From Pinisolibacter aquiterrae (GTDB lineage: Bacteria > Pseudomonadota > Alphaproteobacteria > Rhizobiales > Ancalomicrobiaceae), in the NCBI RefSeq assembly GCF_019160155.1, contig NZ_JAFNIH010000019.1, positions 248,001 to 312,000 of the forward strand: a stretch of 64,000 nt of DNA. The letters run 5' to 3'. Each line of letters opens with the position of its first letter. Positions within the stretch are counted from its first letter, which is position 1. Position numbers and translations under genes: made by a program. Shown here one piece after another: positions 16,985-25,099 of this stretch. The notes beneath the pieces were generated by a model that saw only the letters and a program-made list of their open reading frames with translations, had not been told where the DNA came from and did no database searches.

Positions 16985-17902
16985 ATGAACGCCCTTCTCT
17001 TCGCCACCACCGTCTTCGTCTGGGGCACCACCTGGATCGCCATCGCGATGCAGCTGGGGCCGGTGCCCGTGCTGACGTCGATCTTCTACCGCTTCGCGCT
17101 CGCCGCGCTCCTGCTCCTGCCGGTGCTGGCGCTCCTCGGCCGCCTCGCCCCGACACGGCCGCGCGACCATCTCTTCATGGCGCTGCAGGGGCTCTGCCTC
17201 TTCAGCCTCAACTTCGTCTGTTTCTACAACGCCACCCGCTTCATCCCGAGCGGGCTCGTCTCGGTCGTCTTCTCGCTGGCGACGATCTACAACGCCGTCA
17301 ACGCCCGCCTCTTCTTCGGCGAACGCATCGCCGCGCGCACCCTCCTCGCCACCGCGATCGGCGTCGGCGGCCTCGCCGTGCTCTTCGCCCCGGCGGTGCG
17401 CGAGGGGATCCTCGGCCCCGACGCGCCGCTCGGCCTCGCCTTGGCGGCGCTCGGCACCCTGTTCTTCTCCTTCGGCAACATGGTCTCGCGCCGCAACTCC
17501 GCCGCCGGCGTCCCCCCGCTCACCGCCAACGCCTATGGCATGACCTACGCGAGCCTGTTCCTCCTCGCCGTCCTCGCCGCGACCGGAACCCCGCTCGTCG
17601 CCCCGCCCGACACGCGCTACCTGCTCGCCCTCGGGTGGCTCGCGGTCTTCGGCTCGGTGATCGGCTTCACCACCTATCTGATGCTGGTCGCCCGCATCGG
17701 CTCCGGCCGCGCCGCCTATGCGACGGTGATGTTCCCGGTGATCGCCCTGCTGCTCTCCGCGCTCTACGAGGGCTACGTCTTCGATCTGCGCACCGCGATC
17801 GGCCTCGGTCTGACCATCCTCGGCAATCTCGTGATCTTCGGCGGCCTTCGCTGGCCGGGCGCGCGGGCCTCCGTCGCGCCCCCGCTCCCCGGCCGATCCT
17901 GA
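16985..17902 (+). CDS. DMT-superfamily (EamA) transporter divergent from araC-type gene
   Basis: A 305-residue permease with ten predicted helices in two EamA repeats. The first opens with VFVWGTTWIAIAMQLG, the classic EamA WGxxxxA start, and the second begins near residue 150 (LALAALGTLFFSFGN). Such proteins usually export amino acids or small metabolites. It is read away from the AraC-type regulator across a 158-bp gap and is a probable member of its regulon. It ends about 90 bp before the SRP RNA gene. ATG 16985 is preceded by GAGGAACC. Confidence 0.86.
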   Translation: MNALLFATTVFVWGTTWIAIAMQLGPVPVLTSIFYRFALAALLLLPVLALLGRLAPTRPRDHLFMALQGLCLFSLNFVCFYNATRFIPSGLVSVVFSLATIYNAVNARLFFGERIAARTLLATAIGVGGLAVLFAPAVREGILGPDAPLGLALAALGTLFFSFGNMVSRRNSAAGVPPLTANAYGMTYASLFLLAVLAATGTPLVAPPDTRYLLALGWLAVFGSVIGFTTYLMLVARIGSGRAAYATVMFPVIALLLSALYEGYVFDLRTAIGLGLTILGNLVIFGGLRWPGARASVAPPLPGRS

Positions 17903-17990
17903 CCGGGGAGGACGCGAAGACGGCCGTGCCTGTGGGGAGAAGCGCCTCCCCTCTTGCCTTTTCGCCGTTCATCCCCGATATGAAGCCCTG

Positions 17991-18086
17991 GGAGGTCGGC
18001 GGTGGACGTTGTCACTCGCCGACCGGGTCAGGTCCGGAAGGAAGCAGCCCAGACGAGTCGGACGCGGGTCGCGCGTCGGCCTCCTT
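17991..18086 (+). ncRNA. ffs: Signal recognition particle RNA (4.5S)
   Basis: The SRP domain IV signature GGTCAGGTCCGGAAGGAAGC lies at 18026-18045, with the GGAA tetraloop and the asymmetric internal loops that bind Ffh. The outer helix is closed by GGAGGTCGGCG (17991-18001) pairing with CGTCGGCCTCC (18074-18084), allowing two G-U pairs. The gene is about 96 nt and ends before TTCTTC, a weak T-rich stop. It guides membrane-protein-synthesising ribosomes to FtsY. SRP RNA directly upstream of dnaX is the usual alphaproteobacterial order. Ends are accurate to a few bases. Confidence 0.93.
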
Positions 18087-18150
18087 CTTCGCTTTCGAGA
18101 GCGGCCCCGATCGATCGGGTTCTTGAGGTTTCTTCGAGAGAGGCGCCCGC

Positions 18151-20067
18151 ATGGACGGTCTGTTTCCGCCCGACGCCGCCGAGAAGCCCGCCGCCTCCGG
18201 CGCCTATCGCGTCCTCGCCCGCAAATATCGCCCGCAGAACTTCGACGACCTGATCGGCCAGGAGCCGATGGTCCGCACCCTCTCGAACGCCTTCCAGATC
18301 GGCCGCATCGCCCAAGGCTGGATGCTGACCGGCGTGCGCGGTGTCGGCAAGACCACCACCGCCCGCATCCTGGCGCGCGCGCTCAACTACGAGATCCCCG
18401 GCGAGATCGACCGCCCGACCATCGAGATGCCGAAGCTCGGCGTCCACTGCAAGGCGATCATGGAAGGCCGCCACGTCGACGTCATCGAGATGGACGCCGC
18501 CTCCCACACCGGCATCGGCGACATCCGCGAGATCATCGAGGCGGTGCGCTACAAGCCGGTCTCGGCGCGGATGAAGGTCTACATCATCGACGAGGTGCAC
18601 ATGCTCTCGTCGCAGGCCTTCAACGGCCTCCTCAAGACGCTCGAGGAGCCGCCCGAGCACGTCAAGTTCATCTTCGCCACCACCGAGATCCGCAAGGTCC
18701 CGATCACCATCCTGTCGCGCTGCCAGCGCTTCGACCTCAGGCGCATCGAGGCCGAGGTCCTGGTGCGCCACCTGCGCCGGATCGCCGACGCCGAGGCCGT
18801 CGAGATCGACGACGAGGCGCTGCGGCTGGTCGCCCGCGCGGCGGAGGGCTCGGTCCGCGACAGCCTCTCCCTGCTCGATCAGGCGATCGCCCACGGCGAC
18901 GGCCGCATCGAGGTGGCGGAAGTGCGCCAGATGCTCGGGCTCGCCGATCGCGCCCGCATCATCGATCTCTTCGAGCATCTCATGAAGGGCGACGCCGCCG
19001 GCGCCCTCGCCGAGCTGCGCGCCCAATGGAACGTCGGCGCCGACCCGGCCGTGGTGATCGCCGATCTCGCCGACTTCACCCATTTCGTCACCCGCCTGAA
19101 ACTGGTGCCGGAGGCCGCCGCCGACGCCGGCATCTCCGAGGACGAGCGCGTGCGCGGCGGCGCCTTCGCCGCCGGCCTGTCGCTGCGGGTGCTGTCGCGC
19201 GCCTGGCAGATGCTGCTGAAGGGTCACGACGAGGTCAAGAACGCCCCCAAGGCGCTCGCCGCCGCCGAGATGCTGCTGGTCCGCCTCGCCTATGCCGCCG
19301 ACCTGCCGACCCCGGACGAGGCGCTGAAGATGCTGCGCCAGGGTGCCGCGCCCGCCGGCACGCCCGCCCCGTCGGCGCCGCGCGGCCCGGGCGGTGGTGC
19401 CGCGCCGACCGGCCAGACCACCACCATGGCGGTCTCCGGATCCGGCGGCGCCCAGGCTCGCCAGGCCGATCCGTCGCCCGTCGCGCGCCTCGCCGAACCC
19501 GATCCGACGCCCCGCGTCGAGCCGGAGAGCCCACCCCCGCCCGGCCCGCGCCTCGTCGCCAGCAACGCCACGCCGACGCCGCCCGCGCCGAAGCCCGCCG
19601 TCACCCGGCGCGGACCGGCGCTCACCCAACTCGCCGACGTCGCCGCGCTCGCCGCCGAACATCGCGACATCCGCCTGAAGATCGCGGTCGAGCGGCAGAT
19701 GCGCCCGGTCGCCTTCCAGCCCGGCCGCATCGACGTGTCGCTGGAACCCGGCGCCGCCTTCGACCTGCCTCAGGATCTCGCTCGCAAACTGTCGGAATGG
19801 ACCGGCGAGCGCTGGATCGTCGCGGTCTCGCGCGAGGCCGGCGGCGCCACCGTCGCCGAGGAGCGCGAGCAGTTGCGCGATCGCCTCGTCACCGACGCCC
19901 GCGCCGAACCGCTGGTCGCCGCCGTGCTGAAGCGCTTCCCCGGCGCCGCCATCGTCGACGTGCGCGTCCGCAGCGAGGCGACCGAGGAGACCGGCGACAC
20001 CGAACTCGCCTGGGACGCCCCGCCGGCCGGCGACGAGGGCGATCCCGGCTGGACCCCCGACGACTGA
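18151..20067 (+). CDS. dnaX: DnaX, DNA polymerase III gamma/tau subunit
   Basis: A 638-residue clamp-loader ATPase. The AAA+ core has Walker A GVRGVGKT (61-68), the DEVH Walker B box (147-150), an STREC-like arginine-finger region and LSRCQRFDLRRI. The zinc module usually holding four cysteines keeps only one, Cys100, as in other Rhizobiales. After residue ~390 comes a Pro/Ala-rich linker, then a C-terminal tau domain that contacts the polymerase. I see no run of six or more adenines for a programmed gamma frameshift. It starts 65 bp after the SRP RNA and is followed after 40 bp by ybaB; recR lies farther on, the usual dnaX-ybaB-recR cluster. Confidence 0.95.
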   Translation: MDGLFPPDAAEKPAASGAYRVLARKYRPQNFDDLIGQEPMVRTLSNAFQIGRIAQGWMLTGVRGVGKTTTARILARALNYEIPGEIDRPTIEMPKLGVHCKAIMEGRHVDVIEMDAASHTGIGDIREIIEAVRYKPVSARMKVYIIDEVHMLSSQAFNGLLKTLEEPPEHVKFIFATTEIRKVPITILSRCQRFDLRRIEAEVLVRHLRRIADAEAVEIDDEALRLVARAAEGSVRDSLSLLDQAIAHGDGRIEVAEVRQMLGLADRARIIDLFEHLMKGDAAGALAELRAQWNVGADPAVVIADLADFTHFVTRLKLVPEAAADAGISEDERVRGGAFAAGLSLRVLSRAWQMLLKGHDEVKNAPKALAAAEMLLVRLAYAADLPTPDEALKMLRQGAAPAGTPAPSAPRGPGGGAAPTGQTTTMAVSGSGGAQARQADPSPVARLAEPDPTPRVEPESPPPPGPRLVASNATPTPPAPKPAVTRRGPALTQLADVAALAAEHRDIRLKIAVERQMRPVAFQPGRIDVSLEPGAAFDLPQDLARKLSEWTGERWIVAVSREAGGATVAEEREQLRDRLVTDARAEPLVAAVLKRFPGAAIVDVRVRSEATEETGDTELAWDAPPAGDEGDPGWTPDD

Positions 20068-20107
20068 TCGCGGCACGAAGAGCGATCCCGAGCCCGAGGA
20101 GCACGCC

Positions 20108-20428
20108 ATGGACTTCATGAAGATGATGAGCAAGGCCAAGGAGATGCAGGCCAAGATGGCCGGTCTTCAGGACGATCTCGCCCAGATCGAGGTGACCGGC
20201 GTCGCCGGCGCCGGCCTCGTCTCCGTCACCATCACCGGCAAGGGCGAGCTGAAGCGCGTCGCCATCGATCCCTCGCTGATGAAGCCCGAGGAGGCCGAGA
20301 TCGTCGAGGACCTGATCGTCGCCGCCCACCGCGACGCCCACGCCAAGGCCGAAGCCGCGATCGCCGAGAAGATGGCCGAGATGACCGGCGGCATGGGCCT
20401 GCCCGGCGGCTTCAAGCTTCCGTTCTGA
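20108..20428 (+). CDS. ybaB: YbaB/EbfC nucleoid-associated protein
   Basis: A 106-residue DNA-binding protein of the YbaB/EbfC family. It begins MDFMKMMSKAKEMQAKMAGLQDDL, an amphipathic helix, followed by the beta-sheet core GLVSVTITGKGELKRVAIDPSLM (37-59) and a helical C-terminus ending in a Gly-Met-Gly-Leu-Pro-Gly tail. The dimer binds DNA with low specificity. It lies between dnaX and recR, as in most bacteria. A GAGGAGCACGCC ribosome binding stretch precedes ATG 20108. A gap of 598 bp to recR is unusually long for this cluster. Confidence 0.93.
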   Translation: MDFMKMMSKAKEMQAKMAGLQDDLAQIEVTGVAGAGLVSVTITGKGELKRVAIDPSLMKPEEAEIVEDLIVAAHRDAHAKAEAAIAEKMAEMTGGMGLPGGFKLPF

Positions 20429-21026
20429 GCGAAGGCGCCCACACCTCTCGCCCCCCGACGCGTCCCCCGCGGGACGCCCCGCGCCGGCGGGGTCGAGGTG
20501 GAAACCGGCGAAATCGATGCGCTCATGGCGGACGGTCCCTCGTGACGTCGTGCCGGCCGACCTTGGCCGGAAAAGGTTCGGAAACACTTTCGGAGATCAC
20601 GGAAATCTTCCGCGATCCCACGCGTCGCAGCGAAACCCCGCCCGAGGGGGCTCGGGCGGGGCTCGGTGCATCGAGGAGGAAGCGAACATCGAGGCGCCGG
20701 GTGTGACGACGCCGGGCGATGCCGGGATGGTAGTCGGGGTAGTCGGGGTGGTCGTTCGGGGTAGCTCGTCGGGGTGACGATGGGGGGTCCAGGGTCTCCT
20801 CTGCCGGGGGCACGGGTCTCTCGCATGACCATGTCGAGCCGTTCGATACCTCGATAAGCCCGCCCGCCTTGTCGACGCGTTTCCTCCGGTCGCGCAATTT
20901 TAATCGTTTGAATTTTTCTCCGGCGTCCGACGCCGACGGTTCGCGACCCCGGCCCGGAACCTTGGCGCGCGCCTGCCGCGCCGGGCTAGACTGGCGCTCC
21001 GATTCGCTCCGCCTCCGAGAGATTCC
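20429..21026. other. 598-bp gap between ybaB and recR with hairpin and G-rich iterations
   Basis: No coding sequence is convincing here. A perfect 11-bp hairpin (CCCCGCCCGAG / CTCGGGCGGGG) occupies 20636-20661 and has TTTC on its minus-strand side, so it could be a terminator. Positions 20729-20775 contain four or five imperfect iterations of the unit GTAGTCGGG / GTCGTTCGGG / GCTCGTCGGGG. Just before recR is an AT-rich stretch (20896-20925) in an otherwise very GC-rich window, a possible recR promoter. Apparent open frames across the gap have Arg/Gly/Ser-rich shadows only. Confidence 0.5.
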
Positions 21027-21647
21027 ATGGCCAGACACGTCGCCGGACCCGAGATCGAGCGCCTGATTCAGCTCCTCGCCAAACTGCCCGGCCTCGGGCC
21101 GCGCTCGGCCCGCCGCGCCGCGCTGCATCTGATCGAGAAGAAGGAGAGCCTGCTCGCCCCGTTGACGCGGGCGATGGAGGTGGCGCTCGAGAAGGTCGGC
21201 GTCTGCTCGGTCTGCGGCAACATCGACACGCTCGACCCCTGCACCGTCTGCCGCGACGAGCGTCGCGACGCCTCGGTTCTGGTGGTGGTGGAGGGCGTCT
21301 CGGATCTTTGGGCGCTGGAGCGGGCCGGCGCCATCTCCGCCCGCTATCATGTTCTCGGCGGCGTCCTGTCGCCGCTCGACGGGGTCGGTCCGTCCGATCT
21401 CACCATCGACGCCCTGGTCGAGCGCTGCCGCTCCGGCGAGATCCGCGAGGTGATCCTGGCGGTCAACGCCACCGTCGAAGGCCAGACCACCGCCCATTAC
21501 GTCACCGACCAGCTCGCCCGCCTCGCCGAGGAGGGCCACGAGGTCACGGTGACCCGGCTCGCCCACGGCGTCCCCGTCGGCGGCGAACTCGATCATCTCG
21601 ACGACGGCACGATCGCCCAGGCGATGCGAGCGCGGACGAAGTTCTGA
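21027..21647 (+). CDS. recR: RecR recombination mediator
   Basis: A 206-residue RecFOR-pathway protein that helps load RecA at gaps. It has the helix-hairpin-helix [17 protein letters not shown] (19-35), the C4 zinc finger [16 protein letters not shown] (62-77) and the Toprim domain starting [18 protein letters not shown]. The length is normal. ATG 21027 directly follows GAGAGATTCC. It is the last gene of the dnaX-ybaB-recR cluster but is separated by a long gap and may have its own promoter. The third copy of the two-hairpin repeat starts 9 bp after its stop codon. Confidence 0.96.
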   Translation: MARHVAGPEIERLIQLLAKLPGLGPRSARRAALHLIEKKESLLAPLTRAMEVALEKVGVCSVCGNIDTLDPCTVCRDERRDASVLVVVEGVSDLWALERAGAISARYHVLGGVLSPLDGVGPSDLTIDALVERCRSGEIREVILAVNATVEGQTTAHYVTDQLARLAEEGHEVTVTRLAHGVPVGGELDHLDDGTIAQAMRARTKF

Positions 21648-21656
21648 AACCGTGAT

Positions 21657-21765
21657 GACGACGTTTCGACCTCTTCGAAACGTCGTCGGTGAAGGCAAGC
21701 CCGAACGGGCGTCGGCCGGTCAGGCCGTAACCTCATGAAATGCCGACGAGTCGGGATCTCATGAG
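21657..21765 (+). repeat. Two-hairpin intergenic repeat, copy 3 (after recR)
   Basis: 109 bp. Hairpin A (21657-21687) has perfect 13-bp arms GACGACGTTTCGA / TCGAAACGTCGTC around CCTCT. The core matches copy 1 nearly base for base from AAGGC to GGCCGTAAC. Hairpin B (21732-21765) keeps the CTCATGA...TCATGAG outer stem and CCGAC/GTCGG inner stem region but has two mismatches, so this copy looks more decayed. Same orientation as the other two. Confidence 0.82.
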
Positions 21766-21779
21766 ACCGGAAGGCCCCC

Positions 21780-22655
21780 TCACGCCCGCCCGGGGGCGAG
21801 GCGCGGCCCGAACACGTTGACCACCAGCCCGGCGATCACCAGACCGGCGCCGATCGCCTCGAGCCCACCGACCGGCTCGCCCAGCACCGCCCAGGCGCTG
21901 GTCATGCCGAACACCGGCACGAGCAGCGAGAACGGCGCCACCGTCGCCGTCGCGTGCCGGCTCATCAGCCACGACCAGACGCCGAAGCCGAGCACCGTCG
22001 TCGGCCAGGCGAGATAGGCGACCGCGCCGATCGCCGTCCAGCTCGGATGGGCGAGCGCCGCACCGATCGCCGCCGGCCCCTCGATCGTCCAGGAGAGCGC
22101 GAAGAGTGGCAGCGGCGCCACCAGGCTCGCCCACACGACGAAGCCGAGCATGTCGACCCGGCCGGCCTTCTTGGTGACGATGTTGGCGAGGCCCCAACAG
22201 GCCGCCGCCGCCAGAACCATCAGGAACGGCCCGAGTGCCGCCCCCCCGCCCGAGCGCGTCGAGGCGATCACCCCGACGCCGATCGCCGCGATCGCCGCGC
22301 CGACGATCTGCACCCCGAGCGGCCGTTCGCCGAGCAGCAGGAACGCGAGCGCCATCGTGAAGAAGGCCTGCATCTGCAGCACCAGCGAGGAGAGCCCGGC
22401 GGGCATGCCGAGCTTCATCGCCGTGAACAGGAGGCCGAACTTCACCACCCCGAGCACCAGCCCGAAGGTCACCACCCAGTGCCACGCGCAGGCCGGTCGC
22501 TTCACGAAGAAGACAGCCGGCACCGCCGCGAACAGGAAGCGCAGGCCGGTCAGCAACAAGGGCGGCACGTCGGCGACGCCGATCTTGATGACGACGAAGT
22601 TGAACCCCCAGATCGCCACCACCAGGACGGCGAGAAGGACGTCGCGAAACGGCAT
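21780..22655 (-). CDS. DMT-superfamily (EamA) transporter, partner of the aminotransferase
   Basis: A 291-residue EamA permease with ten helices. The opening LLAVLVVAIWGFNFVVIKIG is typical of RhtA/YdcZ-like amino acid exporters, and the second repeat begins near residue 145. It follows the PLP aminotransferase gene by 19 bp on the same strand, so the two are probably cotranscribed; export or uptake of the aminotransferase substrate is a reasonable inference. ATG 22653-22655 follows a GGAGGAGGGCGTC stretch. It converges on recR, with repeat copy 3 between them. Confidence 0.85.
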   Translation of the reverse strand: MPFRDVLLAVLVVAIWGFNFVVIKIGVADVPPLLLTGLRFLFAAVPAVFFVKRPACAWHWVVTFGLVLGVVKFGLLFTAMKLGMPAGLSSLVLQMQAFFTMALAFLLLGERPLGVQIVGAAIAAIGVGVIASTRSGGGAALGPFLMVLAAAACWGLANIVTKKAGRVDMLGFVVWASLVAPLPLFALSWTIEGPAAIGAALAHPSWTAIGAVAYLAWPTTVLGFGVWSWLMSRHATATVAPFSLLVPVFGMTSAWAVLGEPVGGLEAIGAGLVIAGLVVNVFGPRLAPGRA

Positions 22656-22674
22656 GACGCCCTCCTCCCACCGC

Positions 22675-23907
22675 TCACGCCATCGAGCGCGCGATCAGCC
22701 GTCCGAGCCGGGCGATGCCTTCGGCGATCTCCGCCTCGTTCGGCGAGGAGAAGTTGAGGCGGATGGTGTTGGTCATGGCGTCGACCGCGAAGAAGGCGCT
22801 GCCGGGCACGAAGGCGATGCGCTCCTCGGCGATCGCCCGGGCGAGCAGATCCGCCCCGTCGAGCCCGACCGGCAGCGTCACCCAGACGAAGAGACCGCCC
22901 TCCGGCTTGGTCCACTCGACACCCTTCGGCATCGAGGTGGCGAGCGCCGCCATCATCGCGTCGCGACGGCCTCGATAGAGCGCGATCGCCCGTTCGACGT
23001 TGGCGTCGTAGGTGGTCTCGGCGACCCGCGCCATCACCATCTGATTGAGGGTGGAGGAATGGAGATCGCCGGCCTGTTTGGTCAGGACGAGCTTCTGGAT
23101 CAGCGGCTGCGCCGCGACGATCCAACCGATCCTGAGCGCCGGCACCAGCGTCTTGGAGAAGGTGCCGCAATAGACCGTCCGGGTCTTCTCGATGTCGCCG
23201 CCGTTGGCCGCGCAGTCGAGCGCCAGGATCGACGGCACCCCCTCGCCCTCGAAGCGCAGCGCCTGATAGGCGCTGTCCTCGATCACCGGGATCTCGAGAT
23301 CGGCGGCGAGCGCGAGCAGCTTGCGGCGGTTCTCGACCGACATGGTGATGCCGGTCGGATTGGCGAAATCGGGCACGCAATAGGCGAACTTGACCCGGCC
23401 GCCGTTGGCCGCCGCCGCGGACGCATAGGCCGCCGGCGTGACGTTGCCGCCCTCGAGCGTCAGACGGTCGTAGCGCGGCTCGTAGGCGTTGAAGGCCTGG
23501 AGCGCGCCGAGATAGGTCGGCGCCTCGACCAGCGCGGTGTCGCCCGGCGTCAGCAGCATCTTGGCCAGGAAGTCGAGCCCCTGCTGCGAACCGCAGGTGA
23601 TCAGCACGTTGTCGAGCGTGCAGGGAACGCCGTTCTTCGCCATGAAGTCGATGATCCACTGCCGGAGCGGCACGTAGCCTTCCGAGATCGAATATTGCAG
23701 CGCCTGAGCGGCGGTCTTGGGATCGGAGAGGATCGCGTCCTGCGCCTCGCGGATCGCCGCTACCGGGAACAACGCGGGATCGGGGATGCCGCCGGCGAAG
23801 GAGATGATGTCGGGCTGGTCGAGCAGCTTCAGCAATTCGCGAATCTCGGACGCGCGCATGCGTTCCGAACGGGTGGCGAAGACATGGGACCAATCGAGCG
23901 CGGACAT
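22675..23907 (-). CDS. PLP-dependent aminotransferase, class I/II (LysN-like)
   Basis: A 410-residue fold-type I aminotransferase close in pattern to 2-aminoadipate and multisubstrate aminotransferases, i.e. the catalytic half of MocR-type proteins without the DNA-binding domain. Lys252 in CGTFSKTLVPALRIGW holds PLP. Further motifs are ISFAGGIPDP (35-44), TCGSQQGLDFL (104-114), PDFANPTG (179-186) and the tail NTIRLNFSS. ATG 23905-23907 follows AAGGCAG. It leads an operon with an EamA permease. Its upstream region holds a 17-nt near-palindrome and CCGAAAATCG repeats that may be operators. The natural amino donor is not readable. Confidence 0.88.
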   Translation of the reverse strand: MSALDWSHVFATRSERMRASEIRELLKLLDQPDIISFAGGIPDPALFPVAAIREAQDAILSDPKTAAQALQYSISEGYVPLRQWIIDFMAKNGVPCTLDNVLITCGSQQGLDFLAKMLLTPGDTALVEAPTYLGALQAFNAYEPRYDRLTLEGGNVTPAAYASAAAANGGRVKFAYCVPDFANPTGITMSVENRRKLLALAADLEIPVIEDSAYQALRFEGEGVPSILALDCAANGGDIEKTRTVYCGTFSKTLVPALRIGWIVAAQPLIQKLVLTKQAGDLHSSTLNQMVMARVAETTYDANVERAIALYRGRRDAMMAALATSMPKGVEWTKPEGGLFVWVTLPVGLDGADLLARAIAEERIAFVPGSAFFAVDAMTNTIRLNFSSPNEAEIAEGIARLGRLIARSMA

Positions 23908-23961
23908 CGGATCTGCCTTGACGTATGAGAAGGCCCGCACGCTACGCCCGCCCCGAATAAG

Positions 23962-24028
23962 GGTCAACAGTGCTGACCTAAAAATCGTCCGAAAATCGCC
24001 GATTTTCGGATGGATCTTCCGAAAATCG
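23962..24028. promoter_or_regulatory. Repeat-rich control region between aminotransferase and TPP riboswitch
   Basis: Three signals lie within 67 bp. GGTCAACAGTGCTGACC (23962-23978) is a 17-nt palindrome with one mismatched pair per side. CCGAAAATCG (23989-23998) and its complement CGATTTTCGG (24000-24009) form a 21-nt palindrome. A third CCGAAAATCG occurs at 24019-24028. The sites sit about 55-120 bp upstream of the aminotransferase start and about 80-150 bp upstream of the riboswitch. Their AT content stands out from the surroundings. The binding protein is unknown. Confidence 0.5.
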
Positions 24029-24108
24029 ATGCTGCGGCGCGAGATGAGGAAAATCTGTTCGCCGACTTTGGGCTTGCGTGGCCGCGCGTCCTCGATCACA
24101 GTCGAGGC

Positions 24109-24206
24109 GTTCCGAGGGGTGCTCTCGAAGGAGAGCTGAGATGGCGCGATCCCCGTGCCGAACCCTTCGAACCTGATCCGGGTCATGCCGGCGAAGGGAC
24201 GGGAAC
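24109..24206 (+). promoter_or_regulatory. TPP riboswitch (THI element)
   Basis: All conserved parts are present: GAGGGGTGC (24115-24123), CTGAGAT (24136-24142), ACCCTTCGAACCTGATCCGG (24162-24181), then GTCATGCCGGCGAAGGGA. The closing P1 helix is GTTCC (24109-24113) with GGAAC (24202-24206). It binds thiamine pyrophosphate and lowers expression of thiamine-related genes. There is no terminator hairpin downstream. An ATG at 24208 follows P1 by one base and its GGGA-type ribosome binding sequence is inside the riboswitch 3' strand, which suggests control of translation. Confidence 0.95.
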
Positions 24207-24207
24207 C

Positions 24208-24300
24208 ATGAAGAACGCCATAGCACCCCCTCCCGGATCCCCCTCCTGCCCCGCCCCCGATCGGGTCGAGCGATGGAGATCCGCGTGCCCCCGTCCCTGA
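24208..24300 (+). CDS. Possible 30-codon leader ORF between riboswitch and permease
   Basis: ATG 24208 opens a 30-codon frame that overlaps the first 28 bases of the permease gene in another frame. It starts one base after riboswitch helix P1, with AGGGACGGGAACC as a ribosome binding region inside the aptamer. The product is Pro/Arg-rich and has no recognisable fold. If translated, it could couple riboswitch state to permease translation. It may also be a chance frame. Confidence 0.3.
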   Translation: MKNAIAPPPGSPSCPAPDRVERWRSACPRP

Positions 24301-25067
24301 ACCGCTTCGCGCGCCGCCTCGCCGCCGCCCTCCTGCCGCTCGCCCTGCTGGTCGCGGCCTGGGGCGTCGCCGTCGCCGTCCTCGCGCCGCCGCCCTATCT
24401 CCTGCCCGGTCCCGATCGCGTCGTCCTCGCCCTGATCCGTCAGGCCGGGCCGCTCGCCGAGAACGGCGCAATCACCGCGCTCGAGATCGTCCTCGGCCTC
24501 CTCGGCGGGGTCGTCCTCGGCGTCGGCACGGCGGTGATCATGACGCTGATCCCCTGGACCGCGCGCCTCTTGATGCCGGCGATCGTGGTGATCCAGGCGT
24601 TGCCGGTCTTCGCCATCGCCCCGGTGCTGGTGTTGTGGTTCGGCTTCGGCCTCGCCTCCAAGATCGTCATGGCGACGCTGGTGATCTTCTTCCCCGTCAC
24701 CGCGAGCCTGCACGACGGCCTCTCCCGCCTCGATCCCGGCCTCGTCGATCTCGCCCGCCTGCACAAGGCGACGCGTTTCGACACGTTTCGCTTCCTGCGC
24801 CTGCCCGCCGCCGTGCCGGCGCTCGTCTCGGGCCTGCGCATGGCCGCGACCGTCGCCCCGATCGGCGCGATCATCGGCGAATGGGTCGGCGCCTCCAAGG
24901 GCCTCGGCCTCCTGATGATGCACGCCAACGCCCGCCTCCAGACCGACGTGATGTTCGCAGCCCTCCTCGTCCTCGCCGTGATGGCGGTGGCGCTGCGCGG
25001 CCTCGTCGAGATCCTCACCCGCCGTTGGGCGCCCTGGGCGCCCGAAACCGGCCCCGCCTTCCTCTGA
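24273..25067 (+). CDS. thiX: Thiamine-precursor ABC transporter permease (ThiX-like)
   Basis: A 264-residue binding-protein-dependent permease of the SsuC/TauC/ThiX type with about six helices. The EAA loop, contacting an ATPase, is visible as DLARLHKATRFDTFRFLRLPAAVPALVSGLRMAAT (about 155-189). The upstream TPP riboswitch and the downstream Thi5-like binding protein point to uptake of pyrimidine precursors such as N-formyl-4-amino-5-aminomethyl-2-methylpyrimidine. ATG 24273 is used. No gene for an ABC ATPase (ThiZ) lies at this locus, so the pump must borrow one encoded elsewhere. Confidence 0.82.
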   Translation: MEIRVPPSLNRFARRLAAALLPLALLVAAWGVAVAVLAPPPYLLPGPDRVVLALIRQAGPLAENGAITALEIVLGLLGGVVLGVGTAVIMTLIPWTARLLMPAIVVIQALPVFAIAPVLVLWFGFGLASKIVMATLVIFFPVTASLHDGLSRLDPGLVDLARLHKATRFDTFRFLRLPAAVPALVSGLRMAATVAPIGAIIGEWVGASKGLGLLMMHANARLQTDVMFAALLVLAVMAVALRGLVEILTRRWAPWAPETGPAFL

Positions 25068-25099
25068 ACACCCCCTCCTCTGACCGACGGAACCCCCCA

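Noticed and set aside
18151-20067. Programmed frameshift in dnaX making gamma
   Set aside because: No slippery A-rich heptamer or downstream hairpin is visible; the single tau-length product is assumed.
20517-20777. 86-codon plus-strand frame in the ybaB-recR gap
   Set aside because: Low-complexity Gly/Val/Arg product, no ribosome site, and it runs through the hairpin and G-rich iterations.
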